Assembly: GCA_003569705.1 (NCBI GenBank)
Contig: BGOU01000002.1
Coordinates: 62,001 to 126,000, forward strand
Length of the DNA stretch: 64,000 nt
DNA from: Nitrosarchaeum sp.
Lineage (GTDB): Archaea > Thermoproteota > Nitrososphaeria > Nitrososphaerales > Nitrosopumilaceae
Direction: 5' to 3'
The notes beneath the pieces are model-generated. The model was not told the DNA's origin. It was given only the letters and a program-made list of their open reading frames with translations, and did no database searches. A program made the position numbers and the translations under genes. Positions 26,028 through 35,190 of this stretch are shown one piece after another (the first letter of the stretch is position 1; the number at the start of each line of letters is the position of its first letter).

Positions 26028-26579
26028 ATGCCAATAGCAGAAAATTTCCCAGAAGGTTTGAAGCCAATCGGAAAAATTAGTACCACCGATGGACAGTTTC
26101 ACTGGGTTTGGGGTCCAGGTAAAACAAAAAATACTGATGGTTCACAAGCCGAAGTATTTGCAGATGCAGAAGTTGTAGCAGCTTACAAAGCTCGTGGAGA
26201 AACACAAGTTCCACTAGGTGTTAGTGGTACAATGGTTGCAGTTGACTGGGATTCTTGTGTTTCAGATGGTGCATGTATTGAAGCATGTCCAGTTCAAGTA
26301 TTTCAATGGTATAGAACTGAAAAAGACATTCCAAATACTGAAGCAATAAATGCAACTTTTGCGGGAACTGGAAGTTCAGTTAAAGAAGAACGAAAAGATT
26401 TCACTGACAAAGCAGATCCAATTCGAGAACATGATTGTATATGGTGTATGGCATGCGTATCCGTTTGTCCTCCACAAGCTATCAAAGTTGATCAATCAAA
26501 TTTGGAAGCACATGAAAAAGCAGCAGGAACTTTTGTAAAGATTGTAGCAGGTACTGCTAATCCACACGCACACGATTAA
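26028..26579 (+). CDS. Ferredoxin with two Fe-S clusters (Sulfolobus-type)
   Basis: A 183-residue soluble ferredoxin. The N-terminal extension carries FHWVWGPG and GVSGTMVAVDWD. Cluster I ligands are Cys77, Cys83 and Cys87 (CVSDGACIEACP) with Asp80 in the insertion, as in Sulfolobus 7Fe ferredoxin. Cluster II is CxxCxxCxxxCP (Cys137, 140, 143, 147). It probably shuttles low-potential electrons to or from the ferredoxin reductases and CO2 fixation. It is followed by a paralogue with the same C-terminal NPHAHD. Confidence 0.92.
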   Translation: MPIAENFPEGLKPIGKISTTDGQFHWVWGPGKTKNTDGSQAEVFADAEVVAAYKARGETQVPLGVSGTMVAVDWDSCVSDGACIEACPVQVFQWYRTEKDIPNTEAINATFAGTGSSVKEERKDFTDKADPIREHDCIWCMACVSVCPPQAIKVDQSNLEAHEKAAGTFVKIVAGTANPHAHD

Positions 26580-26666
26580 AATTATTTTTTTGTATTTTAT
26601 TTATTATAACTACACAATTTACCTAAAATATGACTATGAATTGAGATCTATTGTAAATTAGTTACG

Positions 26667-26694
26667 ACTAATTTAATCTAGATTTAAATAATAT
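26667..26694 (+). promoter_or_regulatory. Promoter of ferredoxin 2 (shared element)
   Basis: Duplicate of the element at 25982-26009 with three substitutions. It ends 18 bases before the ATG at 26712. The match shows that the promoter was duplicated along with the gene, or that both are held by a common factor. Confidence 0.55.
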
Positions 26695-26711
26695 TCCAAT
26701 AATAATTACTC

Positions 26712-27254
26712 ATGGTAGAATTAGTAATACCCGAAGATTTTTGTCACGAACAAAAACCAGTCGGAAAAACTAGCCATGGCAATGGTGAAAATTTTCATTG
26801 GATTTGGGGCAAAGGAAATCCTGAAGGTGCAGCATTCTCAAACGAAGATGTAAAGGCAGCATATGAAGAACGAGGAGAAAAACAAGTTCCTCTTGGTATT
26901 CATGGCACAACAGTAGCAGTTGATTGGGACTCTTGTATTGCAGCTGGTTCATGCATGAGTGTATGTCCAGTTCAAACATTCCAGTGGTACAGAACCGAAC
27001 AAGATATTCCAGCTAAAGATGTAGTTGGTAAAGTTTTTGAAGGAACTGGAAAAACTGAACAAGACGAACGATTAGACTATACTGACAAATCACAACCAAT
27101 CCGAGAACATGATTGTACTATTTGTATGGCTTGTCAGGAAATATGTCCTACAGGATCTATTCGAATTGAACAAGCAAACTTGGAATGGCATGAGAAAGCA
27201 GCAGGTACCTTCGTCAAAATGACTGGTAGCGGTAATCCACACGCACACGATTAA
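26712..27254 (+). CDS. Ferredoxin, second paralogue
   Basis: A 180-residue paralogue of the preceding ferredoxin, with the same layout and the same ending AHD. Cluster I reads CIAAGSCMSVCP (Cys75, 81, 85), so the Asp of copy 1 is Ala here. Cluster II is CTICMACQEICP. An extra Cys11 occurs near the N-terminus. The change next to cluster I may alter 3Fe/4Fe content or potential. Confidence 0.92.
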   Translation: MVELVIPEDFCHEQKPVGKTSHGNGENFHWIWGKGNPEGAAFSNEDVKAAYEERGEKQVPLGIHGTTVAVDWDSCIAAGSCMSVCPVQTFQWYRTEQDIPAKDVVGKVFEGTGKTEQDERLDYTDKSQPIREHDCTICMACQEICPTGSIRIEQANLEWHEKAAGTFVKMTGSGNPHAHD

Positions 27255-27341
27255 AGAATTCATTTCTTTTTTCTTATTTTTCTAAAATTCTATTTTCTTT
27301 CATCCTCAACAAATTTTAATCACTGTTATCTATCACTTTTT

Positions 27342-27425
27342 GCAGAGGTCGCCTAGCTCGGTAGGGCGCGGGCCTTGAGAGCCTGTGTGCGCAAGCACCC
27401 GGGGGTTCAAATCCCTCTCTCTGCG
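27342..27425 (+). tRNA. tRNA-Ser(UGA)
   Basis: A class II tRNA of 84 bases. The acceptor GCAGAGG pairs with TCTCTGC with a terminal G-U at the base. The anticodon loop CTTGAGA gives UGA. A long variable arm (tgtgcgcaagcacc) precedes the TTCAAAT T-loop. The discriminator base is G, as expected for Ser. The rfcS stop codon begins three bases downstream on the other strand. Confidence 0.95.
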
Positions 27426-27427
27426 TT

Positions 27428-28402
27428 TTATTTTTCTAATTTACCTAATTCAGCTAGCAAAGCTGATAGCTGAATCTCAGGATTTGCACCAACCAAAATT
27501 CTATAATCATATTTTGCAATTACTTCTACAATATCTGATATCTTTTCATGTTTTGTTTTAAACACTGCAGAATTTAGATACTTTAGAAAATCTGATTCTG
27601 ACATTCCATAAACTTTGATTAATTCAATCATTTTTTCTCTTGCATCTATTATTTTTCCAGATAATGCCATTTTTAGAACATCATCGACATCACTAGTTTT
27701 TGTTAGTCCAGCTGATGCTTTTACATTATATTCTGAAATTTCTCCTATGCTTGCAGTTGCCTGCATCAGATTAATGGCATGTCTAAGGTCTCCCTCAGAA
27801 TAATCATAAATTGCCTTTAGTCCTTTTTTGTCAGCTTTTACTTTCTCTTTTTTGGCTATGTTTTCTAGATGATTAATCATGTCTTCTTCAGGAATAGCTG
27901 TAAACTTGAAGGTAGCACATCTGCTTTGAATAGGCGCGATAATTTTTGAGATATTGTTTGCAATTATGATGAATCTGCAGTATTTCGCAGTATCTTCTAT
28001 TATTCGTCTAAGCGCAGTTTGTGCATCAGATGTCATTTCATCTGCCTCGTCTAAAATAATTATCTTAAATGGAACATCTACCATTCCTGCATATCTTGAA
28101 AATTTCTTTACTTTTTCTCTGACCATGCCTATGCCTCTCTCATCTGATGCATTTAGCTCAAGTGTGTAGTCTTTAGAGTACTCCCCAAGAATCTGTCTCG
28201 CTATGCATAAGGCAGTAGTTGTCTTACCAACTCCTGCAGAGCCAGAAAACATTAGATGTGGCATGTCAGTTGGGTCTTTAATTAGAGCTTCTAGGCTACC
28301 TATGATTTCTGTTTGATTTACAATCTCTGAAAGCTTTGAGGGGCGGTATTTCTCTACCCACATGCCTGTTGTTAACATGTGATCTACTGGTCTATTTCCC
28401 AC
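27428..28402 (-). CDS. rfcS: Replication factor C small subunit
   Basis: A 324-residue clamp-loader AAA+ ATPase. WVEKYRPSKLSEIV, Walker A GSAGVGKTT (54-62), Walker B LDEADEM, the sensor region and the SRC arginine-finger motif are present. It loads the PCNA sliding clamp together with RfcL (52890). ATG 28402 is used, but the conserved region starts near WVEKYRP, so ATG 28378 or 28363 is possible. Confidence 0.96.
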   Translation of the reverse strand: MGNRPVDHMLTTGMWVEKYRPSKLSEIVNQTEIIGSLEALIKDPTDMPHLMFSGSAGVGKTTTALCIARQILGEYSKDYTLELNASDERGIGMVREKVKKFSRYAGMVDVPFKIIILDEADEMTSDAQTALRRIIEDTAKYCRFIIIANNISKIIAPIQSRCATFKFTAIPEEDMINHLENIAKKEKVKADKKGLKAIYDYSEGDLRHAINLMQATASIGEISEYNVKASAGLTKTSDVDDVLKMALSGKIIDAREKMIELIKVYGMSESDFLKYLNSAVFKTKHEKISDIVEVIAKYDYRILVGANPEIQLSALLAELGKLEK

Positions 28403-28503
28403 TAATAAATCGAAATTAATAGGATCAATTGATCTAACAAAATAGTGAACAGAATTGATCGATCCATTACATCAGGATCTTATGAAGGAATAGTGATCTT
28501 AAG

Positions 28504-29034
28504 ATGGAAATTGATAAGATAGAAAAATTACATTCTATTGGATATGGCCTAAAGGATGCCAAAGTTATCATAAATCATGATGTTAAATTCAATGTTGCAG
28601 GCATTAAAATTAATGGCACCCAAGGCGAGGTTTTGAATCTACCTCAATGGATAGGGAAGATTCTATCCCAAAACAAACTTGCGACACTTGAAACTCCTGA
28701 TATGATTACTGAGCTAAAACAAGCATTATCAAAGGAAAAGATGATTGGCGAATACCAGATGTCTACACTTGATCCTCACTTTTACATCAAACTAAAAGAA
28801 TCAATGAAAAATTTGAATCGTGATGATTTTAATCACGTAGAAAGCATCATGTTGGAATTATTTAGAATGAGAAGAGGAAAACTTGTAAAGCTTGCAGACT
28901 CGACAAAACTCAATTCTGAATTATACAACAAGCTAACCGTTGAAGAAAATATTTTCTTTAAAACAATTTATGATAATAGTATAGAATTCGAAAACCAAAT
29001 CAGAGGAGATTTAAATGAGCAAAGTTCAAACTAG
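28504..29034 (+). CDS. GINS-family replication protein
   Basis: A 176-residue protein with the helical GINS A-domain signature: FRMRRGKLVKLAD resembles the conserved LRxxRxxKL core. It overlaps the MCM gene by 20 bases, the usual archaeal gins-mcm linkage. GINS joins MCM and the Cdc45/RecJ-like protein in the replicative helicase. Whether it is the Gins51 or Gins23 type needs profile comparison. Confidence 0.82.
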   Translation: MEIDKIEKLHSIGYGLKDAKVIINHDVKFNVAGIKINGTQGEVLNLPQWIGKILSQNKLATLETPDMITELKQALSKEKMIGEYQMSTLDPHFYIKLKESMKNLNRDDFNHVESIMLELFRMRRGKLVKLADSTKLNSELYNKLTVEENIFFKTIYDNSIEFENQIRGDLNEQSSN

Positions 29035-31102
29035 TACTTTTACTGAATCTGCATTATCTGATAAAGTAAAAGAATTTCTAACAAGATTCAAGGACAAGTT
29101 TGGCAGTTACAAGTATGTAGAACAAATCGATGAGATGATGCCAAAGAGTGCAAAATTTATCATTGTTGATTATAATGATCTTGTAGTAGAACCTGAAATA
29201 GAAATTATTTTCTCAACAGATCCTGATAGAATCCTAAATGCATTTTCAAGGGCAATTAAAGAAGCACTTCAAACAAGATTTCCTGATTATGCCGAAAAAA
29301 TCAAAGATGAAGTTCGTGTAAGACTAGTAAATTATCCGCTTCAAAGAAGTTTAAGACAAATCAATGCTGAAACTATTGGAAATATTACTAGTGTTTCAGG
29401 TATGGTAGTAAGAGCATCAGAAGTAAAACCATTAGCAAAAGAACTTGTATTTGTTTGTCCTGATGAACATCAAACTAAAGTAATTCAACTAAAGGGAATG
29501 GATGTAAAACTTCCAGTGGTGTGTGACAATCCAAGTTGTAAACACAGAGATTTTGAATTAAAACCTGAAGCCAGTAAATTCATAGACTTTCAAATTCTTA
29601 GATTGCAGGAACTTCCTGAAGATCTTCCCCCAGGCCAATTACCTCATTACATTGATGTGACAATTAGGCAGGATCTTGTAGATAATGCAAGACCTGGTGA
29701 CAGAATAATTCTTACAGGAATAGTGAGAGTAGAGCAAGAATCAATTGCAGGAATAACTAGAGGACACAGCGGATTGTACCGATTACGAATTGAAGGAAAT
29801 AATATTGAATTTTTGGGAGGAAGGGGTTCTAAGACTTCACGTAAAATAGTACGAGAAGAAGTTTCTCCAGAAGATGAAAAGATGATCAAAACACTCTCTC
29901 AAAGTCCTAATGTTTATCAGAGGCTGATTGATTCTTTTGCACCGCACATACAAGGACAGTCTCTAATCAAAGAAGCTATTTTGTTGTTGATTGTAGGTTC
30001 AAATCAAAGATTACTTGGTGATGGAAGTAAGATTAGAGGTGACATTAACGTATTTCTTGTTGGTGATCCAGGTACTGCAAAAAGTGAGATGTTGAAATTT
30101 TGTGCAAGAATAGCACCAAGAGGATTATACACATCAGGTAGAGGTTCAACTGCAGCAGGTCTTACAGCAGCTGTAGTTCGTGATAAAACAGGAATTATGA
30201 TGTTAGAGGCAGGCGCTGTAGTTCTTGGTGATCAGGGTCTTGTATGTATTGATGAATTTGATAAGATGAAACCTGAAGACAGAAGTGCATTACACGAAGT
30301 TATGGAACAACAATCTGCAAGTATTGCAAAAGGTGGTATTGTTGCCACCCTAAATGCAAGAACATCAATTTTAGCAGCTGCAAACCCAATGTATGGAAAA
30401 TATGATCCATTCAAAAATATCACGGAAAATGTAAATTTACCAATTCCGTTATTGACCCGATTTGACTTGATTTTTGTAGTGCGTGATATTCCAGGAAGAG
30501 AAAAAGATGAAAAAATTGCAAGACACATCATTGAATTGCATACGCCTCAAGGAACTGACAAACGCTCTGTAATTGACGTGGATACTCTAACAAAATATCT
30601 TTCATATGCAAAAAGATCTAGTCCTGATTTGACAAAAGAAGCAGAAGAAAAAATTCTAGAATACTATCTCCAAATGAGAAATGTAGAGTCTGAAGAAATG
30701 ATTACAGTTACTCCTAGACAACTGGAAGGTATTATTCGACTTTCAACTGCCAGAGCAAGATTGCTCATGAAAGACAAAGTAGAAGAAGAAGATGCAGAAC
30801 GAGCAATATTTCTGATTCAAAGCATGCTTCAGGATGCAGGTGTTGATGTCAATACTGGAAAAGTAGATCTTGGAGTTTTGCAAGGAAGACCAAGAAGTGA
30901 AGTATCAAAGATGCAATTATTCATGGAGATTTTAAAATCAATGGAAGGTGACAATAAAGTTGCAGTTGAAGAAAGAGCATTTGTAAAAGAACTGGAAAAG
31001 ACAGAAAAATTCACTGAAGAAGAAGCAAGAAACTATGTTAGAAGAATGCTTCGCGAAGCATCTATTTATGAATCAAAACCCGGTCATTATAACCGAGTAT
31101 GA
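29015..31102 (+). CDS. mcm: MCM replicative DNA helicase
   Basis: A 695-residue MCM. The N-terminal domain carries a zinc-binding loop (VCPDEH and CDNPSCKH). The AAA+ core has Walker A GDPGTAKSE, Walker B CIDEFDKM, the arginine finger region LTRFDL and a C-terminal winged helix. The start ATG 29015 lies inside the end of GINS, and the stop overlaps hel308 by ATGA, so GINS-MCM-Hel308 form one transcript. Confidence 0.97.
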   Translation: MSKVQTSTFTESALSDKVKEFLTRFKDKFGSYKYVEQIDEMMPKSAKFIIVDYNDLVVEPEIEIIFSTDPDRILNAFSRAIKEALQTRFPDYAEKIKDEVRVRLVNYPLQRSLRQINAETIGNITSVSGMVVRASEVKPLAKELVFVCPDEHQTKVIQLKGMDVKLPVVCDNPSCKHRDFELKPEASKFIDFQILRLQELPEDLPPGQLPHYIDVTIRQDLVDNARPGDRIILTGIVRVEQESIAGITRGHSGLYRLRIEGNNIEFLGGRGSKTSRKIVREEVSPEDEKMIKTLSQSPNVYQRLIDSFAPHIQGQSLIKEAILLLIVGSNQRLLGDGSKIRGDINVFLVGDPGTAKSEMLKFCARIAPRGLYTSGRGSTAAGLTAAVVRDKTGIMMLEAGAVVLGDQGLVCIDEFDKMKPEDRSALHEVMEQQSASIAKGGIVATLNARTSILAAANPMYGKYDPFKNITENVNLPIPLLTRFDLIFVVRDIPGREKDEKIARHIIELHTPQGTDKRSVIDVDTLTKYLSYAKRSSPDLTKEAEEKILEYYLQMRNVESEEMITVTPRQLEGIIRLSTARARLLMKDKVEEEDAERAIFLIQSMLQDAGVDVNTGKVDLGVLQGRPRSEVSKMQLFMEILKSMEGDNKVAVEERAFVKELEKTEKFTEEEARNYVRRMLREASIYESKPGHYNRV

Positions 31103-33225
31103 AAATAGAAAAACTAGATCTTCTCAAACCTGCAATTGATTTTCTATTATCTGAAGGATTTTCCAAATTATATCCTCCTCAAGCTGATTGTGTTGATGCA
31201 GGATTACTCAATGGAAAAAGCATACTTGTTTCTGCACCTACTGCAAGTGGAAAAACTCTTACAGCGATACTTGCAACAATTAGTTATCTTTCAAAAAACA
31301 ATGGTAAAGTTATCTATCTTAGTCCACTAAGGGCATTAGCTGCTGAAAAATTCACAGAATTTAAAAAACTGGAAAAAGTTGAATTAGGAAAAAAAATCAA
31401 AGTTGGTATCTCTACTGGAGATTTTGAAAATATTGAAAAAAATCTTGAAAAAAATGATGTAATCATTTTAACAAATGAAAAGATGGATTCTATAATCAGA
31501 CATAATGCTGAATGGATTGATGATATAGGGTTGGTTATTGCAGATGAGATTCATCTTATTGGTGATGAAAGTAGAGGACCAACATTGGAGATGATCTTGA
31601 CAAAACTAAAACTATTGGCATCTAAACCACAGATTGTAGGTCTTAGTGCTACCATAACAAATTCTGATGAGATAGCAAATTGGCTTGATTGTATACTGGT
31701 AAAAAATGACTGGCGACCTGTACCTCTTTCAGAAGGAGTCTATGATGCAGGTAAAGTAACTATGAGTGATGGTAAAAAATTTGAAGTCAAGCCTAGTCTT
31801 TGTGGAATTCCAATTGATTTAGGCGTACAATCAGTAAGAGATGGAGGACAATCCTTAGTTTTTGCAGAAACTAGGACTCGCTCAAAAGCGCTTGCAACAA
31901 AGGCAGCTGAGGTTATTTCACAATTTTTAGAAAAAAAAGAATCAGAAGAGTTAGAAAAGATTTCAAAAAAAATTCTATCAAATAATGAACATACCGAATT
32001 GGTCAAGACTCTGGCAACATTGATAAAAAAAGGTGTTGCATTTCATCATGCTGGACTGAATCAAAACTGTAGACAAATAATAGAAACTGAATTTCGTAAA
32101 GGAACGATCAAATTATTATCTTCCACACCAACTTTAGCTGCAGGTGTAAATCTTCCTGCAAGAAGAGTCGTCATATCAAATATCAATAGGTATAATGCAA
32201 AAGTTGGCAGAAACACACCAATTAGTATTTTAGAGTATAAACAACTTTGTGGCAGAGCAGGAAGACCACAGTATGATGATTACGGAGAATCAATTATTGT
32301 TGGAAATGGAAACAGTGAGAATCTAATGGAATACTATATCCACGGAGAACCTGAACCCATTGCATCAAAAATTACAGATGATAAATCACTGAGAACTCAT
32401 GTGCTAAGTGTAATTGTAACTAGTCCTGGAATTAAAAAAGAAGATATTCTGGATTTCTTTTTGCAAACATTAGGTGGGTTGCAATCAAGAAAAGCAACAA
32501 TAAAGTTTGCAATTGATATTTCCTTACGATTTCTCACAAACGCATTTTTAATTATTAAAAAAGGTGAAAGGTACGCTGCAACAGAATTTGGAAAAAAGAC
32601 TTCAATGCTATACATTGATCCGCTTACTGCAACTTACTTTAGAGATGCAATTGAAAATGTATCAAAAGAAAGGACACACACTTTTGGATTTTTACACTTG
32701 ATTTCAAGTTGTGAAGAATTTTTCCCCAAATTTTCACTTCGACAAAAAGACAATTCAACTGCAAGTTTGATGATAACAAATCACTCCTCTGAGCTTTTAA
32801 CGCCAATATCTGAGTATGATTGCTCTAGGAGTTTACTTGCTTTACAATCTTGGATTACAGAATCCTCTGAATTGAGCCTTTCTGATAGTCTTGGAATCGA
32901 GTCTGGAGATATGCATAGAATGGGTGAGACTGCAAATTGGTTATTGTACTGTCTTAGAGAAATTTCAAAACATGTTGAGCGCGCAGATCTACTTGATGAA
33001 TTAGAGAATCTGCGAAGACGAATTATTTATGGTATTAGAGAGGAATTATTAGATTTAGTTAAAGTAAAGGGAATTGGACGAATAAGGGCAAGAGTACTCT
33101 ATAAACACGGAATTAAGACCTTGGATGATTTAGCAAAGATTCCTGTGAATAAATTAGCAGAAATAGATAAAATTGGTTCAACCATTGCAGATAACATAAA
33201 GTCAGAGTTACGTAAGGTTAGATAA
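31099..33225 (+). CDS. Hel308-type superfamily 2 DNA helicase
   Basis: A 708-residue Ski2/Hel308 helicase for stalled-fork processing. Motif I APTASGKT (46-53), motif II DEIH, motif III SATITN and motif VI QLCGRAGRP are present. A C-terminal helix-hairpin-helix (VKGIGRIRARVLYKHGI) is typical of Hel308. It is co-transcribed with MCM and GINS by its four-base overlap. Confidence 0.93.
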   Translation: MKIEKLDLLKPAIDFLLSEGFSKLYPPQADCVDAGLLNGKSILVSAPTASGKTLTAILATISYLSKNNGKVIYLSPLRALAAEKFTEFKKLEKVELGKKIKVGISTGDFENIEKNLEKNDVIILTNEKMDSIIRHNAEWIDDIGLVIADEIHLIGDESRGPTLEMILTKLKLLASKPQIVGLSATITNSDEIANWLDCILVKNDWRPVPLSEGVYDAGKVTMSDGKKFEVKPSLCGIPIDLGVQSVRDGGQSLVFAETRTRSKALATKAAEVISQFLEKKESEELEKISKKILSNNEHTELVKTLATLIKKGVAFHHAGLNQNCRQIIETEFRKGTIKLLSSTPTLAAGVNLPARRVVISNINRYNAKVGRNTPISILEYKQLCGRAGRPQYDDYGESIIVGNGNSENLMEYYIHGEPEPIASKITDDKSLRTHVLSVIVTSPGIKKEDILDFFLQTLGGLQSRKATIKFAIDISLRFLTNAFLIIKKGERYAATEFGKKTSMLYIDPLTATYFRDAIENVSKERTHTFGFLHLISSCEEFFPKFSLRQKDNSTASLMITNHSSELLTPISEYDCSRSLLALQSWITESSELSLSDSLGIESGDMHRMGETANWLLYCLREISKHVERADLLDELENLRRRIIYGIREELLDLVKVKGIGRIRARVLYKHGIKTLDDLAKIPVNKLAEIDKIGSTIADNIKSELRKVR

Positions 33226-34215
33226 TTGGCTGAATTGATAATACCTGCAATAGTTTCATGTATAGTTGCATTTTTTACAGTGTATGTAACCACTCCGCCT
33301 CTAATCAAATTTCTACAAAAAAGAAATCTTGCAGTCAAAGACATGAACAAAAAAGATCATGTAATGGTAGTAAGACCAGGCGGCCCTTCAATTATTGCTG
33401 GAATTATTACATCTGAACTTGTTTTGTATGGATTTTTCCAGATAAATGAAATTCTTGCAATAATTATTACTAGCTTTATTGCATTTGTGATTGGTTATGT
33501 AGATGATAGAAAAGTTATGGGTGGATGGTTTAAACCAGTTGCTTTAGTAATTGCCTCGACACCAATAATTTTTCTTGGCACCTATGATTCTAATTTGTCA
33601 TTTCCTTTATTTGGTACCGTCCAAATACCTGCTCTTTATCTTGGACTCATAATTTTTATGATTCCGATTACAGGTAATACCATTAACTCCATTGATGTAC
33701 TAAATGGTGTAGCAAGTGGTTTTATGATAATTGCAAGTTTTTCATTAAGTATTGCATTATTTATTTTACAAAATTATGAAATAGCAATAATCAGTTTACC
33801 GTTAGGATTTGTTTCATTGGCATTTTACAAATATCATAAAATTCCAAGCAAGATATTTCCTGGAGATTCTGGTGCTTTGACTTTGGGTGCCATGTACGGT
33901 GCAATTGCAATTGTGGGACATGTAGAAATTATTGCAGCTGTTGCCCTTTTACCTGCTATAATTAACTCATTTTTGTTTCTCTCAAGCATGAAACGAATTG
34001 TAGAACACAGACAAATTAAAGGAAAACCTGTAGAGCATACTGAAGATTTCAAACTAAAAGCAACTAGTGATAAAACTGCACCTATAACGCTCGTGAGATT
34101 AATACTTGCAAGTGGACCATTATCTGAAAAACAAGTTGGGTATGCAATTTTCAAACTAACGATTTTTTCAGGAATACTTGCAATAATTACTGCATTTATG
34201 AGAGTGTTAATTTGA
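33226..34215 (+). CDS. UDP-GlcNAc:polyprenyl-phosphate GlcNAc-1-P transferase-like membrane enzyme
   Basis: A polytopic GPT/MraY/WecA family protein of 329 residues, starting TTG directly after the hel308 stop. The Mg-binding DD is in GYVDDRK. The NTINSIDVLNG motif and the FPGDSGAL loop are conserved. It starts lipid-linked glycan assembly, most likely for N-glycosylation in an archaeon. The neighbouring sugar-modifying operon on the other strand fits this role. Confidence 0.9.
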   Translation: MAELIIPAIVSCIVAFFTVYVTTPPLIKFLQKRNLAVKDMNKKDHVMVVRPGGPSIIAGIITSELVLYGFFQINEILAIIITSFIAFVIGYVDDRKVMGGWFKPVALVIASTPIIFLGTYDSNLSFPLFGTVQIPALYLGLIIFMIPITGNTINSIDVLNGVASGFMIIASFSLSIALFILQNYEIAIISLPLGFVSLAFYKYHKIPSKIFPGDSGALTLGAMYGAIAIVGHVEIIAAVALLPAIINSFLFLSSMKRIVEHRQIKGKPVEHTEDFKLKATSDKTAPITLVRLILASGPLSEKQVGYAIFKLTIFSGILAIITAFMRVLI

Positions 34216-34442
34216 AGATAGGGCTTTTTGGATTTCTGTTTGTAATGTGGATTTTGATTCTTGCTGGAGGAGGAATTCTAGTGACAATTTTGGGTCCTTT
34301 TTCTATCTCTGGTTATGGTGATTTTGATTTGTTATTGACTTCTATACTTAAAGCAATTATTGCAATAATTTTAGTGATAGTCTGGATTCTGATATTGTCG
34401 AAATTAAAAAACTGGATATTTAAAAAAGAGATAAAATCCTAA
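34212..34442 (+). CDS. Small two-TM membrane protein
   Basis: Unrecognised 76-residue protein with two hydrophobic helices (about 3-27 and 40-63) and a short basic tail. The TTG start overlaps the preceding stop by four bases (TTGA), which argues for translation with the transferase. Its stop overlaps that of the convergent acyltransferase. Confidence 0.6.
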   Translation: MKIGLFGFLFVMWILILAGGGILVTILGPFSISGYGDFDLLLTSILKAIIAIILVIVWILILSKLKNWIFKKEIKS

Positions 34443-34915
34443 CTTTCAATCCACTGTCTCTGTTTTTTATCATATTCTTTACGTGTGTATCTTATTGTGG
34501 CTGGAACTCCTATAACCACCGAATCTTCTGGAACATCTCTAGTTACTACTGCCCCCATTGCAACAACGCTGTTCTTTCCAATGGTTACTCCTGCCTTGAT
34601 AACAGCTCGTGCTCCAATTATCGCATTATCCTCTATGGTAACTCCAATCATTTTATCACACATTGGGTATGGATCATTTGTTAGTACAACAGCAGGTCCT
34701 ATGAACACATTTTTTCCAATTCTTGAGAGTGGTGGAATGTATGCTTGTCCTTCTATCTTTGTATTCTCTCCAATTTTTACGTCATAATCAATATGTACAA
34801 GCGAACCAATTTTTACATTATCTCCAATTTCTACATTATCCCCAATATATGAAAAATGCCAAATCTTTACATTATTTCCAATTTTTGCTTTTTCTGAAAT
34901 AAAATTAGTAACCAT
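34439..34915 (-). CDS. Hexapeptide-repeat acyltransferase
   Basis: A 158-residue left-handed beta-helix protein. Imperfect hexapeptides such as IGDNVEIGDNVKIG run through 10-80, and NPDPYP/GARAVIK and GxPATIR-type turns follow. It resembles the WbpD/WlbB class that N-acetylates UDP-3-amino-sugars, and it sits in an operon with a Gfo/Idh dehydrogenase (WbpB/WlbA class) and an aminotransferase. A surface-glycan sugar nucleotide is therefore likely. The substrate is inferred. Confidence 0.8.
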   Translation of the reverse strand: MVTNFISEKAKIGNNVKIWHFSYIGDNVEIGDNVKIGSLVHIDYDVKIGENTKIEGQAYIPPLSRIGKNVFIGPAVVLTNDPYPMCDKMIGVTIEDNAIIGARAVIKAGVTIGKNSVVAMGAVVTRDVPEDSVVIGVPATIRYTRKEYDKKQRQWIES

Positions 34916-34920
34916 CTATA

Positions 34921-35190
34921 TCACAAATGCCATGGATTTGCCATACTAATAATTTTTTCAGGTAAGTTTTTCTTATTGCTTGTAAGAAATTTAATCTCTT
35001 GCTCCTTATTTCTTAATTCATCTGGCAACATTATTGGTATCTCTTCGATTATAGGATAAAACCTAGAGCATTTGGAACAAAATAGTGCACCTTCTGAAAC
35101 AACATTGTTTTTTTCTTTAATTTCATACAATTCTAAAGGATAATTTTTGTCTATAGGACATGCCAAAATACCCATCATTGTTTTGTTCAT
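34921..35190 (-). CDS. Trm112-like zinc protein
   Basis: An 89-residue Trm112/UPF0434 family protein. ILACPID (Cys11), FCSKCSRFYPI (Cys38, Cys41) and IPIMLPDE are the family landmarks. The second Cys of the first knuckle is replaced by Asp14. In archaea Trm112 activates several RNA and protein methyltransferases. In bacteria related small proteins occur in glycolipid loci. It overlaps the Gfo/Idh stop by four bases (ATGA) within a sugar operon. Confidence 0.85.
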   Translation of the reverse strand: MNKTMMGILACPIDKNYPLELYEIKEKNNVVSEGALFCSKCSRFYPIIEEIPIMLPDELRNKEQEIKFLTSNKKNLPEKIISMANPWHL

